64,000 nt of DNA. Origin: Rana temporaria (lineage: Eukaryota; Chordata; Amphibia; Anura; Ranidae). The notes under the pieces are model-generated. The model ran no database searches and was not told where the DNA came from. It was given only the letters and a program-made list of their open reading frames with translations. The position numbers were made by a program, and so were the translations under genes. How positions within the stretch are numbered: the stretch's first letter is position 1; each line of letters begins with the position of its first letter. The stretch covers positions 327,510,720-327,574,719 of the forward strand of contig NC_053492.1 of the NCBI RefSeq assembly GCF_905171775.1, read 5' to 3'. This document shows, piece after piece, positions 44,082-54,787 of this stretch.

Positions 44082-45802
44082 ATGTGTGCTGCATCCCGGC
44101 AACGGTCCATGAACAGGGTGAGGAGGAGGTTGTGGACCAAGAACTGGTTGCTACGCAGGGACCAGTTCTCTCATATGCCTCTGCTGCGGGAGATCCGAGA
44201 AAATAACCCTGATGATTTCAGGAATTTTCTTAGGATGTCTGACCCTGTATTTCAGCAGCTTTTGGCTTCGGTGTCGCCATATATCACCAGGCAGGACACT
44301 GTTATGCGGGAAGCCATCACTGCTGAGCAGAGGCTAGTTGCTACGTTGCGCTACCTTGCAACAGGGAGAAGTCTGCAGGACTTGAAGTTCTCGACGGGCA
44401 TCTCCCCCCGGGCTCTGGGCCTCATAATCCCGGAGACCTGTTGGGCCATCATTCAGGTTCTTCAGGAGGACTATGTTAAGGTAAGTGGTGTCCTTTCAAT
44501 GCCCAAACTATGCCCAAAAACACTCCCTAATTAACCTGTTTGTAATATTCTGAGAATGTTCACTTTGTCTCCATGTATGCTGTTTTTCCAAATTTTTTAA
44601 GCCCTACATGTTTATTTTAGTTAGCCAACCTGTCCAGCATTCTATTTTGTGGCCAAACCCACCTAGCCTAGTCCCTATATCCCCCTTTATTTGTGGCCTC
44701 CATTGTAGTGCTGCATTTTGTGTGTCCCTATATCCCCCTTTATTTGTGGCCTCCATTGTAGAAACCCCCCCCCACATTTTTTTTATTACATTTTAATATT
44801 TTGACAAAATATATTTTAAGGTTATTATTTTTGGGGGTTGTTTGTCAGGTCACAAACTCATCTTGGGCCCCCCCTCCCCCTAATTTTTTTTATTGCACAT
44901 CAGAGGGGGTGATTAATATGCTTAGTGATCCCATATTATTTTGTAATATTAAAATAACTTTTTTATTTTTTTTGGGATCCCTTGAATGTTTTGAGATATT
45001 CTGTTCACAATGTTTGTTTGAATGTATTTTTTCTTATATTTCTATACAGTTCCCCACCACGCCACAGGAATGGCAGACTGTGGCAGCGGACTTCTCCCAG
45101 CGTTGGAACTTTCCGAACTGCGGAGGAGCCATTGATGGCAAGCACGTCCGCATCATGCCCCCACCCCATTGTGGATCCCATTTTTACAACTACAAGGGGT
45201 TCCACAGCGTTGTTTTGATGGCGGTGGTGTCTGCCAACTATGATTTCTTGTACGTGGATGTTGGGAAAAATGGTCGGATGTCGGACGGTGGTGTCTTTGC
45301 GGAGACGGAGTTCGCCCACCGGCTTCAGTCGGAGGACCTTGCCTTGCCACCTGCGGAGGAGAACGAAGAGGGTCTGCCCTTCGTGTTTATTGCAGATGAG
45401 GCTTTTGGTTTGGGTCCCCACCTCATGAGGCCATTTCCCCAACGCACCCTCACCCCTGAGAGGAGGGTTTTTAATTATCGGCTGGCCAGGGCAAGACGTG
45501 TGGTAGAGAATGCCTTTGGAATCATGGCCAGCCGATTCAGATTGTTTTTAACAGCAATCAACCTTGCGGAATACAAATGAAATCATATCATATTATGTTG
45601 TTGCATTCTACACAATTATTTAAGAAGACATTCGACAAATTACCTAACGGTATTGCCTGATGAGGCAGATGTTGTGGCTCCGGAGCCAGGCCGTGAGGCT
45701 AGCCATACAGGCTTGGCCCCCCAAACTGCACGTGCAGTGCGTCAATCCTATGTGGATTTTTTTATGGGGAGGGGGGCCATTGCAATGCCCGATCTTGTGT
45801 AA
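44082..45802 (+). pseudogene. Harbinger transposase, one internal stop
   Basis: DDE transposase in two exons: 44082-44480 and 45050-45802, joined in phase 0 across a 569-bp intron (AAG/GTAAGT, CTATACAG). Exon 1 has the helix-turn-helix part (EQRLVATLRYLATGRSLQDL). Exon 2 has Asp in GGAIDGKHV, Asp in GRMSDGG and Glu in ARRVVENAFG. An in-frame TGA at 45578-45580 lies after AINLAEYK, but the frame stays open beyond it through the conserved CCILHNYLRR motif to a natural stop at 45800. So a single nonsense mutation removes the last 73 residues. The start could also be the ATG at 44067. Related C-terminal sequence occurs on minus at 42093-42300. Confidence 0.85.
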
Positions 45803-45959
45803 AAAATAAAAAATAAAAATTTCTGGAATAAACAGTGTAATTATTTATATTATAATTGGTTTTTCTAATTTTGTTTGGGATGTACTAAATTCCCATCAGT
45901 GTCAATCTTAACAAACATTGATACAAATAACTAGCCACACATTTTTTATAGTACAATAT

Positions 45960-46610
45960 GTTTATTTTTTATCCAAAATTATGGCAAAATATAATCACTT
46001 ATTTTTTTTTTGTTTTTTTTTTCATTATGACAAAATATAATCACTTTTTATTTTTTATTTTTTTTTTTTTATGACAAAATATAATCACTTTTTTTTTTAT
46101 TTTTTTGTTTTTTTTTTATGACAAAATATAATCACTTTTTTTTTATTTATTTTTTTATTTTTTCATTCTGACAAAATATAATCACTTTTTATTTTTTTTT
46201 TATTTTTTTTCATTCTGACAAAATATAATCACTTTTTTTTATGACAAAATATAATCACTTTTTTTTTATTTTTTTTTATTTTTTTTCATTCTGACAAAAT
46301 ATAATCACTTTTTATTTATTTTTATTTTTTTTTCATTATGACAAAATATAATCACTTTTTTTTTATTTTTTTGTTTTTTTTTTATGACAAAATATAATCA
46401 CTTTTTTTTATTTATTTTTTTATTTTTTCATTCTGACAAAATATAATCACTTTTTATTTTTTTTTTTTTTTATGACAAAATATAATCACTTTTTTTTTAT
46501 TTTTTTTTATTTTTTTTCATTCTGACAAAATATAATCACTTTTTATTTATTTTTTTGTTTTTTTTCATTATGACCAAATATAATCACTTTTTTTTTTTAT
46601 TTTTTTTTTA
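45960..46610. repeat. T-rich minisatellite in the Harbinger spacer
   Basis: About 13 copies of a 40-50-bp unit built on TGACAAAATATAATCACTTT followed by T-rich sequence of variable length. It lies between the convergent transposase and Myb-like genes. The conserved 20-bp core with variable T-runs suggests expansion by replication slippage or unequal exchange. Confidence 0.93.
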
Positions 46611-46658
46611 CATATAAAATCACGTTTTTTGCCAAAAACAAAAAAGGCCCACAAGAAA

Positions 46659-48061
46659 TTAAACCCTCCCCAAAACATTGATAACATTTTTCAGCTGGCG
46701 TTCCAGCGTTTTGGCTTTGTGCTGAATTTCGCGGCAGACAAGACGGATGTCCTCGACTTGGGCCCTGCATGACAAGACCTCTGCGATGAGGAGCTGGGCA
46801 CTATAGGTGTCAAGTCCCTCACCAGCCCGATTTCTTCCTGAAATGAAAACATGTATTAAAATTATGTAGGCCTACATCTACATTACCTGAAGCTGTGGTA
46901 TATGTTACTTTACCCGATGTTGTGGCAGGTTCCCCTTTGTCTACATCCCTCGGGGGTGTGGCTTGGTTTGCTTGTGCCTCCTGCCTTGCTGCTTCATTGT
47001 GCCCTACGAGATTGAAGAAAGGGAAAACATGAGCTTAAAACATTATAGCGGCCTGAAAGTCAAAGAAAATATTTTGGGCAAAATAAAAGATGGCAATATT
47101 GTTGTTTTTAAAAACCATTCAAATAAGATAGACCAGTATTTTATCCATTCACAAAGTAATTCAAAATCTTGGTACATTTGGTCTCGTTTTCTACATGGAA
47201 GCTAACCAGGTATCCACTGGATCTGCTCACCCCTGTGTGACACCCGACATAGGTTGTGATTGTGACAAACAATTGTGCTACTGAGTCCACATGTGTAATA
47301 AAGAACTGCTGAGCAAACGCTCCTTTTTCTGTATAGAAAGGTATTTTTTATTCCAAAAATCTAGTTAGAAACACATCTACATCAAAACCACAATTGATGA
47401 CACCTCAAACCAAAAAGATGTCACAACTTTCATGTTTGTGGGTCGAATAATTGGTCCTAGGAGTCGTCGTTCATTCGCCCCAAATTACTAAAATTACGCT
47501 CTTTTTGTCTGATACAGTGATTCAACTCCCCTTTGCACATGCAAAATAGGCATGATGCCATTTCTCACAAATATGGTATTTTATTATTGAAAGTCAGCGA
47601 ATGAACGACGACTCCGACGACAGAATCATGCGCCCACAATCATAATAACAATTCTGGTCAACCTGAAAGAAAAACCACATGGCACAAGAACACACCCAAA
47701 TAATTAATACACATGAAAAATACTTACTTCTTCTTCGAATCACCCTATTTATTTTTGCTAGTTGCTGGGGTTCTCTCTTCTTCAAGTCTGACCACCTTTT
47801 GCGCACTTGCTCTCTGCTCCTGCGTTTTCCAAACTTTAGCTGGAGCCTCCGGATAACCTTCTCCATTATTGTGGCCTTTACTTTGTTAGGATGCCTGTAG
47901 GGGCCATGCTTGGCATCATAGTCCTCCCTCCTGAAAATGGTGACCATCTCCACCATTTTGTTGAAGGACATGTTGGAGGCTCTGCATCTGAATCTTCTGC
48001 GTGGTTGGGCCTGGCCTGCCTCCTGGCTTGAGCTTGAATTGTCATCCATGTCGTCCATCAT
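46659..48061 (-). CDS. Harbinger Myb/SANT-like protein (three exons, intact)
   Basis: Putative DNA-binding partner of the transposase, 200 residues. Exons on minus: 47728-48061, 46914-47003 and 46659-46837. Donors are GTAAGT and GTAAAG; acceptors end in CGTAG and TTTCAG. Codons split 1+2 at both junctions, and the frame is open throughout. Exon 1 starts MMDDMDDNSS, is Ser- and acid-rich, then carries the Myb/SANT-like domain (about residues 28-110, with NKMVEMVTIFRREDYD and REQVRKRWSDLKKRE). Exon 3 encodes a heptad-rich helix (VEDIRLVCREIQHKAKTLERQL), probably a coiled coil. No break was found, unlike its relatives at 3717 and 59325. The gene model is inferred from splice signals and frame continuity. 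Confidence 0.8.
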
Positions 48062-48365
48062 TTCTCCCTCACAAAACGACAGAGAAGGGGCGGGGAAAAA
48101 GGACGATTCCGAACGTCAGGGGCGGGGTGTTGTGCGGAGCGTCATGCGTGCGTAATATTAAAAAGGGATCGGACGTGTTTGTAAGCGGCGTGCAGAGTCT
48201 GTTGAAGAAGGCGGAAGTCACGATCTTTGCAAACGACGGTACGTAACTTATTTTTTTTACTTTATTATAGTGAACAGGGAATGAGTTTGTGGGCTATATA
48301 TGGTAAGAAAGCTAGTGGCTTTACTGACATTAGGTTTTTGATTATATGTTTCATTTGCAGAAATC
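48062..48365. promoter_or_regulatory. Divergent promoter between Myb-like and MADF genes
   Basis: A 304-bp gap separates the two start codons, which point away from each other. It contains a TATTAAAAAG box near 48158 on plus. A related region upstream of the MADF remnant at 42014 has GTATAAAGG near 41818. An intron or leader with GTACGT and TTTGCAG boundaries (about 48239-48360) may precede the MADF start. Confidence 0.5.
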
Positions 48366-50034
48366 ATGGATCCCTTTAAGGATATGGACTTCATGACTGA
48401 ATTCATTCAGAAATGGAAGGAACATCCTGTTCTGTGGCAAACCAAAAAAACAATCAATAAAAACAAAGATGCCAGGGAAAAAGCAAAGGAGAGCATGCTG
48501 GATTTTGTTAAAACAAGGGTCCCCCACGCCACAAGAGACACAGTCAAGAACAAAATAAATTCCATCAGGGGCACCTACAGGGCCCAACGGGTCCAAGTCC
48601 TGGCCTCAATGAGGTCTGGGGCTGCAGCTGACTCCATCTACAAACCTAGCCTGTGGTACTACAGTCAGCTGCAGTTCCTGGACGACCATATTGAGACCAG
48701 GGCATCCCTGTCTACCCTTACCCCAAGAGTGAGCTCACAGCTTCCCAGCAGCCAATCCTCCAGTCTTCCCTGCAGACAAGAGCAGGCAAGCTCGGAGGAA
48801 GATCAAGAGTTCCTGGAGGACCCCAATTGTGACCCATGGAGCCAGGTATGTAATTTGTATAGGAAATTTGTATATGACAAGTATAATAATGATGTCAAAT
48901 TGAGGTTACTAGTGTTCTAAATTCAAAGGGAATGTTATTTTTTTTGTTTAAATATTGCTATTAGTAGTGTCAAAACAGGATGTGGACAAGATAGAAAAAT
49001 GAACGGGTCAGAATGATTGTGTGTCATTTTCTGGTAGGCCAGTAGGGGGGGGGGGGGAACGCAATACACATGCAAGGGGTCCCAGATGACAAACACACTT
49101 TTTGGGTAAAATCTAGTTGACACAAAATATACTAGTTTGCTTTTTGGTGTAAAGGCACCCTAATTCAAAATGTCAGCCTGCAACAACCCCCACAACTCCA
49201 GGGGGACCATGTCTGAAGGTGTGTAAGGGGCCACATAATTAGGGATGGCGACCCTGTGTGTAATATATATTGGCATTCAATTTGCATCTCTCATGATTGT
49301 AAAAATTTGTGTGCTTAATGAAAAAAAAACCTAAACTATGTCCCTATTTTGGATACACAGGCAGTGCAAAGCCAGGAGGAGGCAGGCCCCACAGGGAGCC
49401 AGGGAGAGCCAGGGCCCACAGGGAGCCAGGGAGAGCCAGGGCCCACAGGGAGCCAGGGGGTGCCAGGGCCAACTGCAAGGCAGGAGGTGGCAGAACCCAC
49501 TGGGAGCCAGGAGGTGGCAGGCCCCAGTGGGACCCAGGAGGCACGCCGGCGGGATACCATCTCCCGACCCTCCACTCCACACTCCCACAAAAAGGCACAG
49601 AAGTCTGCGACAAATGGAGGAGGAGACCCAGGCCCTGCTTCGCCAAGCTACTGCGGCCATCCGAGAGCCACCCAGTGAAGTAGAGGGGTTCGCAGCTCTC
49701 ATTGCAGCCAAGCTCCATAATCTGGAGCAGAGCCAGCGTGTGCGCTGCGAACTCCTCATCTTCAAAGCCATAAGCATGGCATCCCTGGGGCAGCTCGATG
49801 ATGACACCGACATTGTGCGGATTTCTCCTCCTGTCCTTGCTGCTCCTCCTGCTCCTGCTCCTGCTCCTCCTCTTCCTGAGGCTGCTCTGGCTCCTGGCAC
49901 TACATCGCCTCCAGGAACCCAGCCCACAAGGACTCGGGCTACAGGGAAGGCTGCAGGGAAGACTGCAGGGAAGGCTGCAGGGAAGACTGCAGGGAAGGCT
50001 GCTGGGAAGAGAAAGCCCAAAAAATTACACAGTG
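48366..50034 (+). pseudogene. MADF-domain protein carried by Harbinger
   Basis: Putative DNA-binding protein. Exon 1 is 48366-48845 (160 codons), starting MDPFKDMDF, with a MADF domain at about residues 10-110 (FIQKWKEHPVLW, INSIRGTYRAQ, LWYYSQLQFL) and a Ser/Gln linker. Donor GTATGT; the next acceptor ACACAG gives exon 2 from 49361 in phase 0. Exon 2 encodes collagen-like GEPGPTGSQ repeats from a 27-bp unit (49390-49480), then a helical segment (MEEETQALLRQATAAI), a Pro/Ala-rich stretch and a Lys-rich GKAAGKTAGKAAGK tail. The phase changes once, near 49580-49610, so a 1-bp indel is likely. The Gypsy LTR at 50035 replaces the final codons; the remaining natural end lies just after 57344. MADF proteins often act as sequence-specific regulators; the role here is unknown. 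Confidence 0.75.
48846..49360 (+). other. Intron of the MADF gene
   Basis: 515 bp between GTATGT and ACACAG. A G-run at 49048-49058. No other feature seen. Confidence 0.55.
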
Positions 50035-50939
50035 TGTAACGATCCTGCCTTGATATAGATTTTATTTAAATTGGATCTCAGCTGCGGAGGTTTCTCAGAA
50101 TTAACCAAGAGTCACTCTATAACTGGTTAAAGAGTTAATGGTTTGAATCATCACAACCTCAGGTAGATTCCACAATAACAGTTGCTTATTACTTCATAAG
50201 CTAAATAGAGTTTGCAGTTCATATGAAAGTATATATATATATATCTGAGCAAATTGCTTAAATGGATACGGGCAATTACTGAAGTAAATATCACTGGTAC
50301 AGTACAATGCTTACTGTTCAAGTACTATGCCTAGTTCAGCCTAGAGATGAGTATAAAGCACAGTTTGCTATAATATAGTCTGCCAAGTGCAAACAAGGGA
50401 GAGAGTAACAGACAGAGTTCCTTTGCAGTTCAGTTCAATATTGCCTAAATGACATTTGAATCAGTATTAGGATACTTGCGGTACTGCTGTCTTCAGTTGG
50501 AGGAATTGTAGCTGACACCTTGGCTGAAGGTAACTGTGAAGCTTCCAGGTAAGCAGTAGATCCAAGCTGGAGAGGGATGCCTGAAGTGCTGATGCCTGGG
50601 GAGGGTTGGTAGAGCCTGGAGCGGTTCTGTAGCAGGCTGGGCTGGATGAAGAATCCCAGGATTACGCAGCAGGTTCACTGGTGAGGCTCCAGGGGTTTGC
50701 AGGTGACGGCAGGGGTCCAACAAAATAGAGGAACACCCTGCCGTCCTTGCTGCAAAATTTAAATAGCCCGCGCAGTGCGGGAAACGAGGAAACACACTGG
50801 GCGCGCTTCCGCGTTCCAGCGTGGAACGCAAGCCGCGGCGCACAGGAAGTGACGTGACAGAGTCAGGGAGACGAGTGTAGCTGCCTGTACCAGGCAATGC
50901 TGCACTCGTCTTGCTTAGTATAACGCCAGTGGCGTTACA
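50035..50939 (-). repeat. 3' LTR of the chromodomain Gypsy
   Basis: 905 bp, complete, with ends TGTAACG/CGTTACA. On minus the polypurine tract GAGGAGGGGAGTA directly precedes it (50940-50952). Confidence 0.92.
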
Positions 50940-51932
50940 TACTCCCCTCCTCAATGGGGCACCACCAGTGCCAATAATAGGCGAAGGACGAGTGGGGTAC
51001 CTCTGATGGAATTGTCTAATTAAACGGGGAGCATGAAGGTGAGAAGAATTTTCCCAAGAATCTTCAAGTTGGGAGTAACCTTTCCAACGTATTAAATATT
51101 GGAAGTCAGAGCCTCTTTTTCTAGAATCCAGAATCTTTTCTACTTCTGTTTCACCCAGAACTTCAACTGGTGGAGGAGGTCGTGCAATTCTATTGGGAAA
51201 TGGATTGGGTACATAAGATTTTATAAGGGAGACATGAAAAACTGGATGTATCTTCCAATCAAAGGGTAAATGTAGTTTTACTGCATTAGGGTTAATCACT
51301 TGGGAAATAGGATATGGACCTATGAATTGACGACCCAACTTTTTCGATGGTAGGTTTAGACGTAGATTTCTGGTAGAAAGCCAAACTAGATCTCCAACGT
51401 TGTAAGCAGGAGGTACTGATCTATGAAGATCATAGTTAAGTTTTTGTAGTGATTGAGCAGCTTCTAGGTTTGACCGTATGATTGGAATTGTGTTTTTTAG
51501 GGTGGTGAGATAATCGTCTACTGCAGGTACTTTGTTTGAAAGAAATGAAGTTGGTAAACTGTTTGGGTGAAACCCATAGTTGGCGAAAAATGGTGAGAGT
51601 AGTGACGAAGAGCTGGTTGAATTATTGTATGCAAATTCCGCATGGGGAAGCAGTTGGAACCAGTCATCTTGGAGATGAGTACAGTAACAGCGCAAATACT
51701 GTTCCAAGATCTGGTTAATGCGTTCTGTCTGTCCGTTCGTTTGGGGATGATAAGCAGTGGACATCCTATGATCAATTTTTAGTGCTTTACACAAGGCTTT
51801 CCAAAACTTGGAAACGAATTGAGATCCTCGATCAGAGATAATCTGAGCAGGTAACCCATGCAATTTTAGAACATTGTTTATGAAAGCTGTTGCTGTCTCT
51901 AGTGAGGTTGGAAGATTTTTTAAGGGAATAAA
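50940..51932 (-). pseudogene. Integrase C-terminal half with chromodomain
   Basis: Second part of the interrupted integrase. It begins IPLKNLPTSLETA right after the MITE and carries the second catalytic Asp (IISDRGSQF) and Glu (NGQTERINQ). The GPY-like region follows (YNVGDLVWLSTRNLRL; GPYPISQVINPNAVKL), then a chromodomain at 50997-51149 (EVEKILDSRKRG, YLIRWKGYSQLEDSWE). Chromodomains guide integration to marked chromatin. The frame does not stop before the LTR: it runs on through the polypurine tract and about 148 codons into the LTR, to 50493. Confidence 0.88.
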
Positions 51933-53734
51933 GGGCCAAATTCTCAAAAAAGCTGCCTAACTTAACTTTCAGCAGTTAAGTTACACAGGCGTTAAATTTC
52001 TACCTAAGTGCCCGATCTTCAAAGCACTTACCTAGAAATTACACGCCGTGTAACTTAAGTGCCTCCGTCGCAAGGCGGTCCTCCTCTCCGGGGGGTGTTT
52101 ACAATTTAAATGAGGCCGTACTGCGCATGCGTGTGACGTAATTTTCCCGACGTGCAGCGCGCGAACGTAATTTACGCCGGGCTTTGTGGATTGCGACGGG
52201 ACAATAAAGTTGCGACGGGTGAAAAAAAAACTACGCGCCGGGAAAAAAAATAAAAAAATGACAGCGTCGCTCGGCATGCATTCCTGAGAGGGAGAACTCC
52301 ATGCCAATTTTCAAATTAAAAACCGGCATGGGTTCCCCCCCAGGGACATACCAGGCCCTTAGGTCTGGTATGGGTTGTAAGGAGACCCCCCCTACCCATC
52401 ATGCTCCGGTAGGTACCCACGTGGTGGGTGCCTACCCACGTGGGTACCTACCGGAGCATGATGGGACGGTGATGCCTATATAAATGGGATGCAAAGCGCG
52501 CTTCCATCATTGCAGTGAGAAGAGGCGTCGAGTCAACATCGGAAGAAGGGAAGAGAAGAGAAGAACAGCTCGTAATTGAGCTAACACACGAAGATAGCAG
52601 GCAGCCAGCGCTGAAGAAGAAGGCACCGGACAGCTGCAGAAGAACCGGGGTGCGCCGAGTCAACAGCGGAGAGCGGCGAAGATAGAAGAAGACCCCCGGA
52701 GAGCGGAGAAGACCCCCGAAGAGCGGAGAAGACCCCCCCCGGAGAGTGGAAGAAGAAGCCCCCCCTGGTATTAGAGCTAAAGAAGACAGGGGGGGCCTCC
52801 GGAGCAGACTAATAAATGATTTTAAAAACCCTTGTGTTGTGTGTTTAATAACTATCACTTTGCCTCCAGGTGAATGAGTAGGGGTACGATGTACCCCATA
52901 TCCATTCACTTAGGGTGGGGGGCCGGTATCTGGGGGCCCCCTTATTTGAGGGGACTCCCAGATTCCGATAAGCCCCCGCCCGCAGACCCCGACAACCAAC
53001 GGCCAGGGTTGTCGGGAAGAGGTCCTGTCCTCATCAACATGGGGACAGGGTGCTCTGGGGTGGGGGGGCCCGCAGTGCGCCCCCCTGCCCCAGAGCACCC
53101 AACCCCCCCATGTTGAGGGCATGCGGCCTGGCACGGCTCAGGAGGGGGGGGGGGGCGCTCGCTCGTCCCCACTCCCATTCCTGGCCGGCCGGGTAGCGTG
53201 CTTTGGATACGGGTCTGGTATGGATTGTAGGGGGACCCCCTACGTCGATTTTTCGGCGTAGGGGGGGTCTCCTTACAACCCATACCAGACCTAAGAGCCT
53301 GGTATGCTCCTGGGGGGGAACCCATGCCGGTTTTGATTTTACAAATTGCCGTGGAGTTCTCCCTCAGGAATGCATACCAAATGCCGTCGCTTGAATGGGC
53401 TTTTACATGGTGTTACTAACTTTCCACATTGTAAAACCAGCCCTAGTTTTGCGCAAGCAAATCGGAACTTACGCAGAAATCACAATGCTTAAAAGTGTTG
53501 TGGATCTGCTTAAGTCCTCATTTGCATACGCAAAGCTGCATTTCAATGAGAAATGCCCCCAGCGGCGGATGCGGTACTGCATCCTAAGATCTGACAGTGT
53601 AAGTGTCTTACACATGTCAGATCTTCTGCCTAACTTTGGAAAAAGCCTTTTGAGGATCGTTTCCAAAGTTAGGCACAGAGATACGCAGGTTGAACAGCAG
53701 TTCCGCCTGCGTATCTCTTTTGAGAATTTGGCCC
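51933..53734. mobile_element. Giant hairpin MITE, copy 3, inside integrase
   Basis: A 1,802-bp member of the family at 8727 and 12475, with centre near 52425 (CCACGTGG-rich palindrome) and mirror arms of unequal length. Ends are GGGCCAAATTC and GAATTTGGCCC with a 3-bp AAA duplication. It separates the integrase codons for HF and IPLK exactly, so removing the element and one AAA restores continuity of the target. It is therefore younger than the chromodomain Gypsy. Confidence 0.9.
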
Positions 53735-54787
53735 AAAGTGTGCCATTTTAGTGAATAGGTCTACAGTGACCATGATGGTATTAGCCCCATTTGATCTGGG
53801 AAGCTCAACTATAAAGTCCATTGATACAACCTCCCATGGTCTGTTGGGTATTGGGATGGAGGCAAGAAGACCAAATGGCGGTTTCCTAGAGGGTTTGTTG
53901 CTAGCACAAATCTCGCAGGAAGAAACATATTCTTGAACCATTTTAGTTAATTGGGGCCACCAATAGTGTCTTTTAACAAGATGTATTGTCTTGGTGATTC
54001 CGGGATGACCAGCTAATGGAGAATCATGTAATTGTATAAATAATAATAACCGTAATTTTGGAGGGACATACAATTTGTCTTTATAAGTGTATAATCCATC
54101 TGTTTGTTTTGTAACACCATTAGGAAGCTCAGAAGCATCTGTGGATATGGTTTGAGAGAGTAACTGTTTAAAGGAAGTAGTTATTCCTATGAATCGGTTA
54201 TCAGGAATGATAGAATGAGGTGGTAACTCGGTAGAGCAATCTTCATTCATGCGGGATAAGGAATCCGCTTTTAAGTTTTGTGTACCTGGTCTATAGGAGA
54301 TCTGAAAATCAAATCGGTCAAAGAACAAGCTCCATCTCACCTGACGGGCGGACAAGGTTTTGCAGGCCTTCAGATGTTGCAAATTTCGATGATCTGTCAA
54401 AATGGTGATCGGGTGTGTGGAACCCTCAAGAAGGTGTCTCCAATTGGCTAGAGCATCTCTAATTGCTAGGAGTTCTTTTTCTCCAATTGGGTAATTCCTT
54501 TCTGCACTGGTTAAAGTTCTGGAATAAAAAGCCACTGGATGTAAAGGTTCCGACACATTTTGTTGCTGCGAGAGTACTGCGCCTAATGCGAAATGTGATG
54601 CATCAACTTCTACAATGAAGAAGAATGAAGGGTTGGGTAGTTGGAGGATTGGAGCAGTAGTATAGGATTGTTTGAGTGTCTCAAAAGCTACTTGCGCCTC
54701 ATTTGTCCATTTGAAAGGTGCATTTTTACTTGTTAACGCATTCAGGGGCTTCACAATCTGTGAGAAGTTTTTAATGAATTTACGGTA
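53735..54787 (-). pseudogene. RNase H and integrase N-terminal half
   Basis: Continuation of pol after the stop at 54788, in the same frame. It includes the end of RT (YRKFIKNFSQIVKPL), RNase H (VEVDASHFALGAVLSQ, GEKELLAIRDAL, TDHRNLQHL, KADSLSRM), the integrase zinc finger (GHPGITKTIHLVKRHYWW, CEICASNK) and first catalytic Asp (VSMDFIVELPRS). It ends at TKMAHF where the hairpin MITE is inserted. Confidence 0.9.

Noticed and set aside
44801..45049. Extension of transposase exon 2 upstream into the intron
   Set aside because: The open frame is T-rich intron sequence; a good acceptor at 45049 joins in phase to exon 1 and matches transposase homology.
49331..50020. 229-codon minus-strand frame
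   Set aside because: Antisense of the repeat-rich MADF exon; its hydrophobic repeats mirror the collagen-like and Lys-rich repeats.
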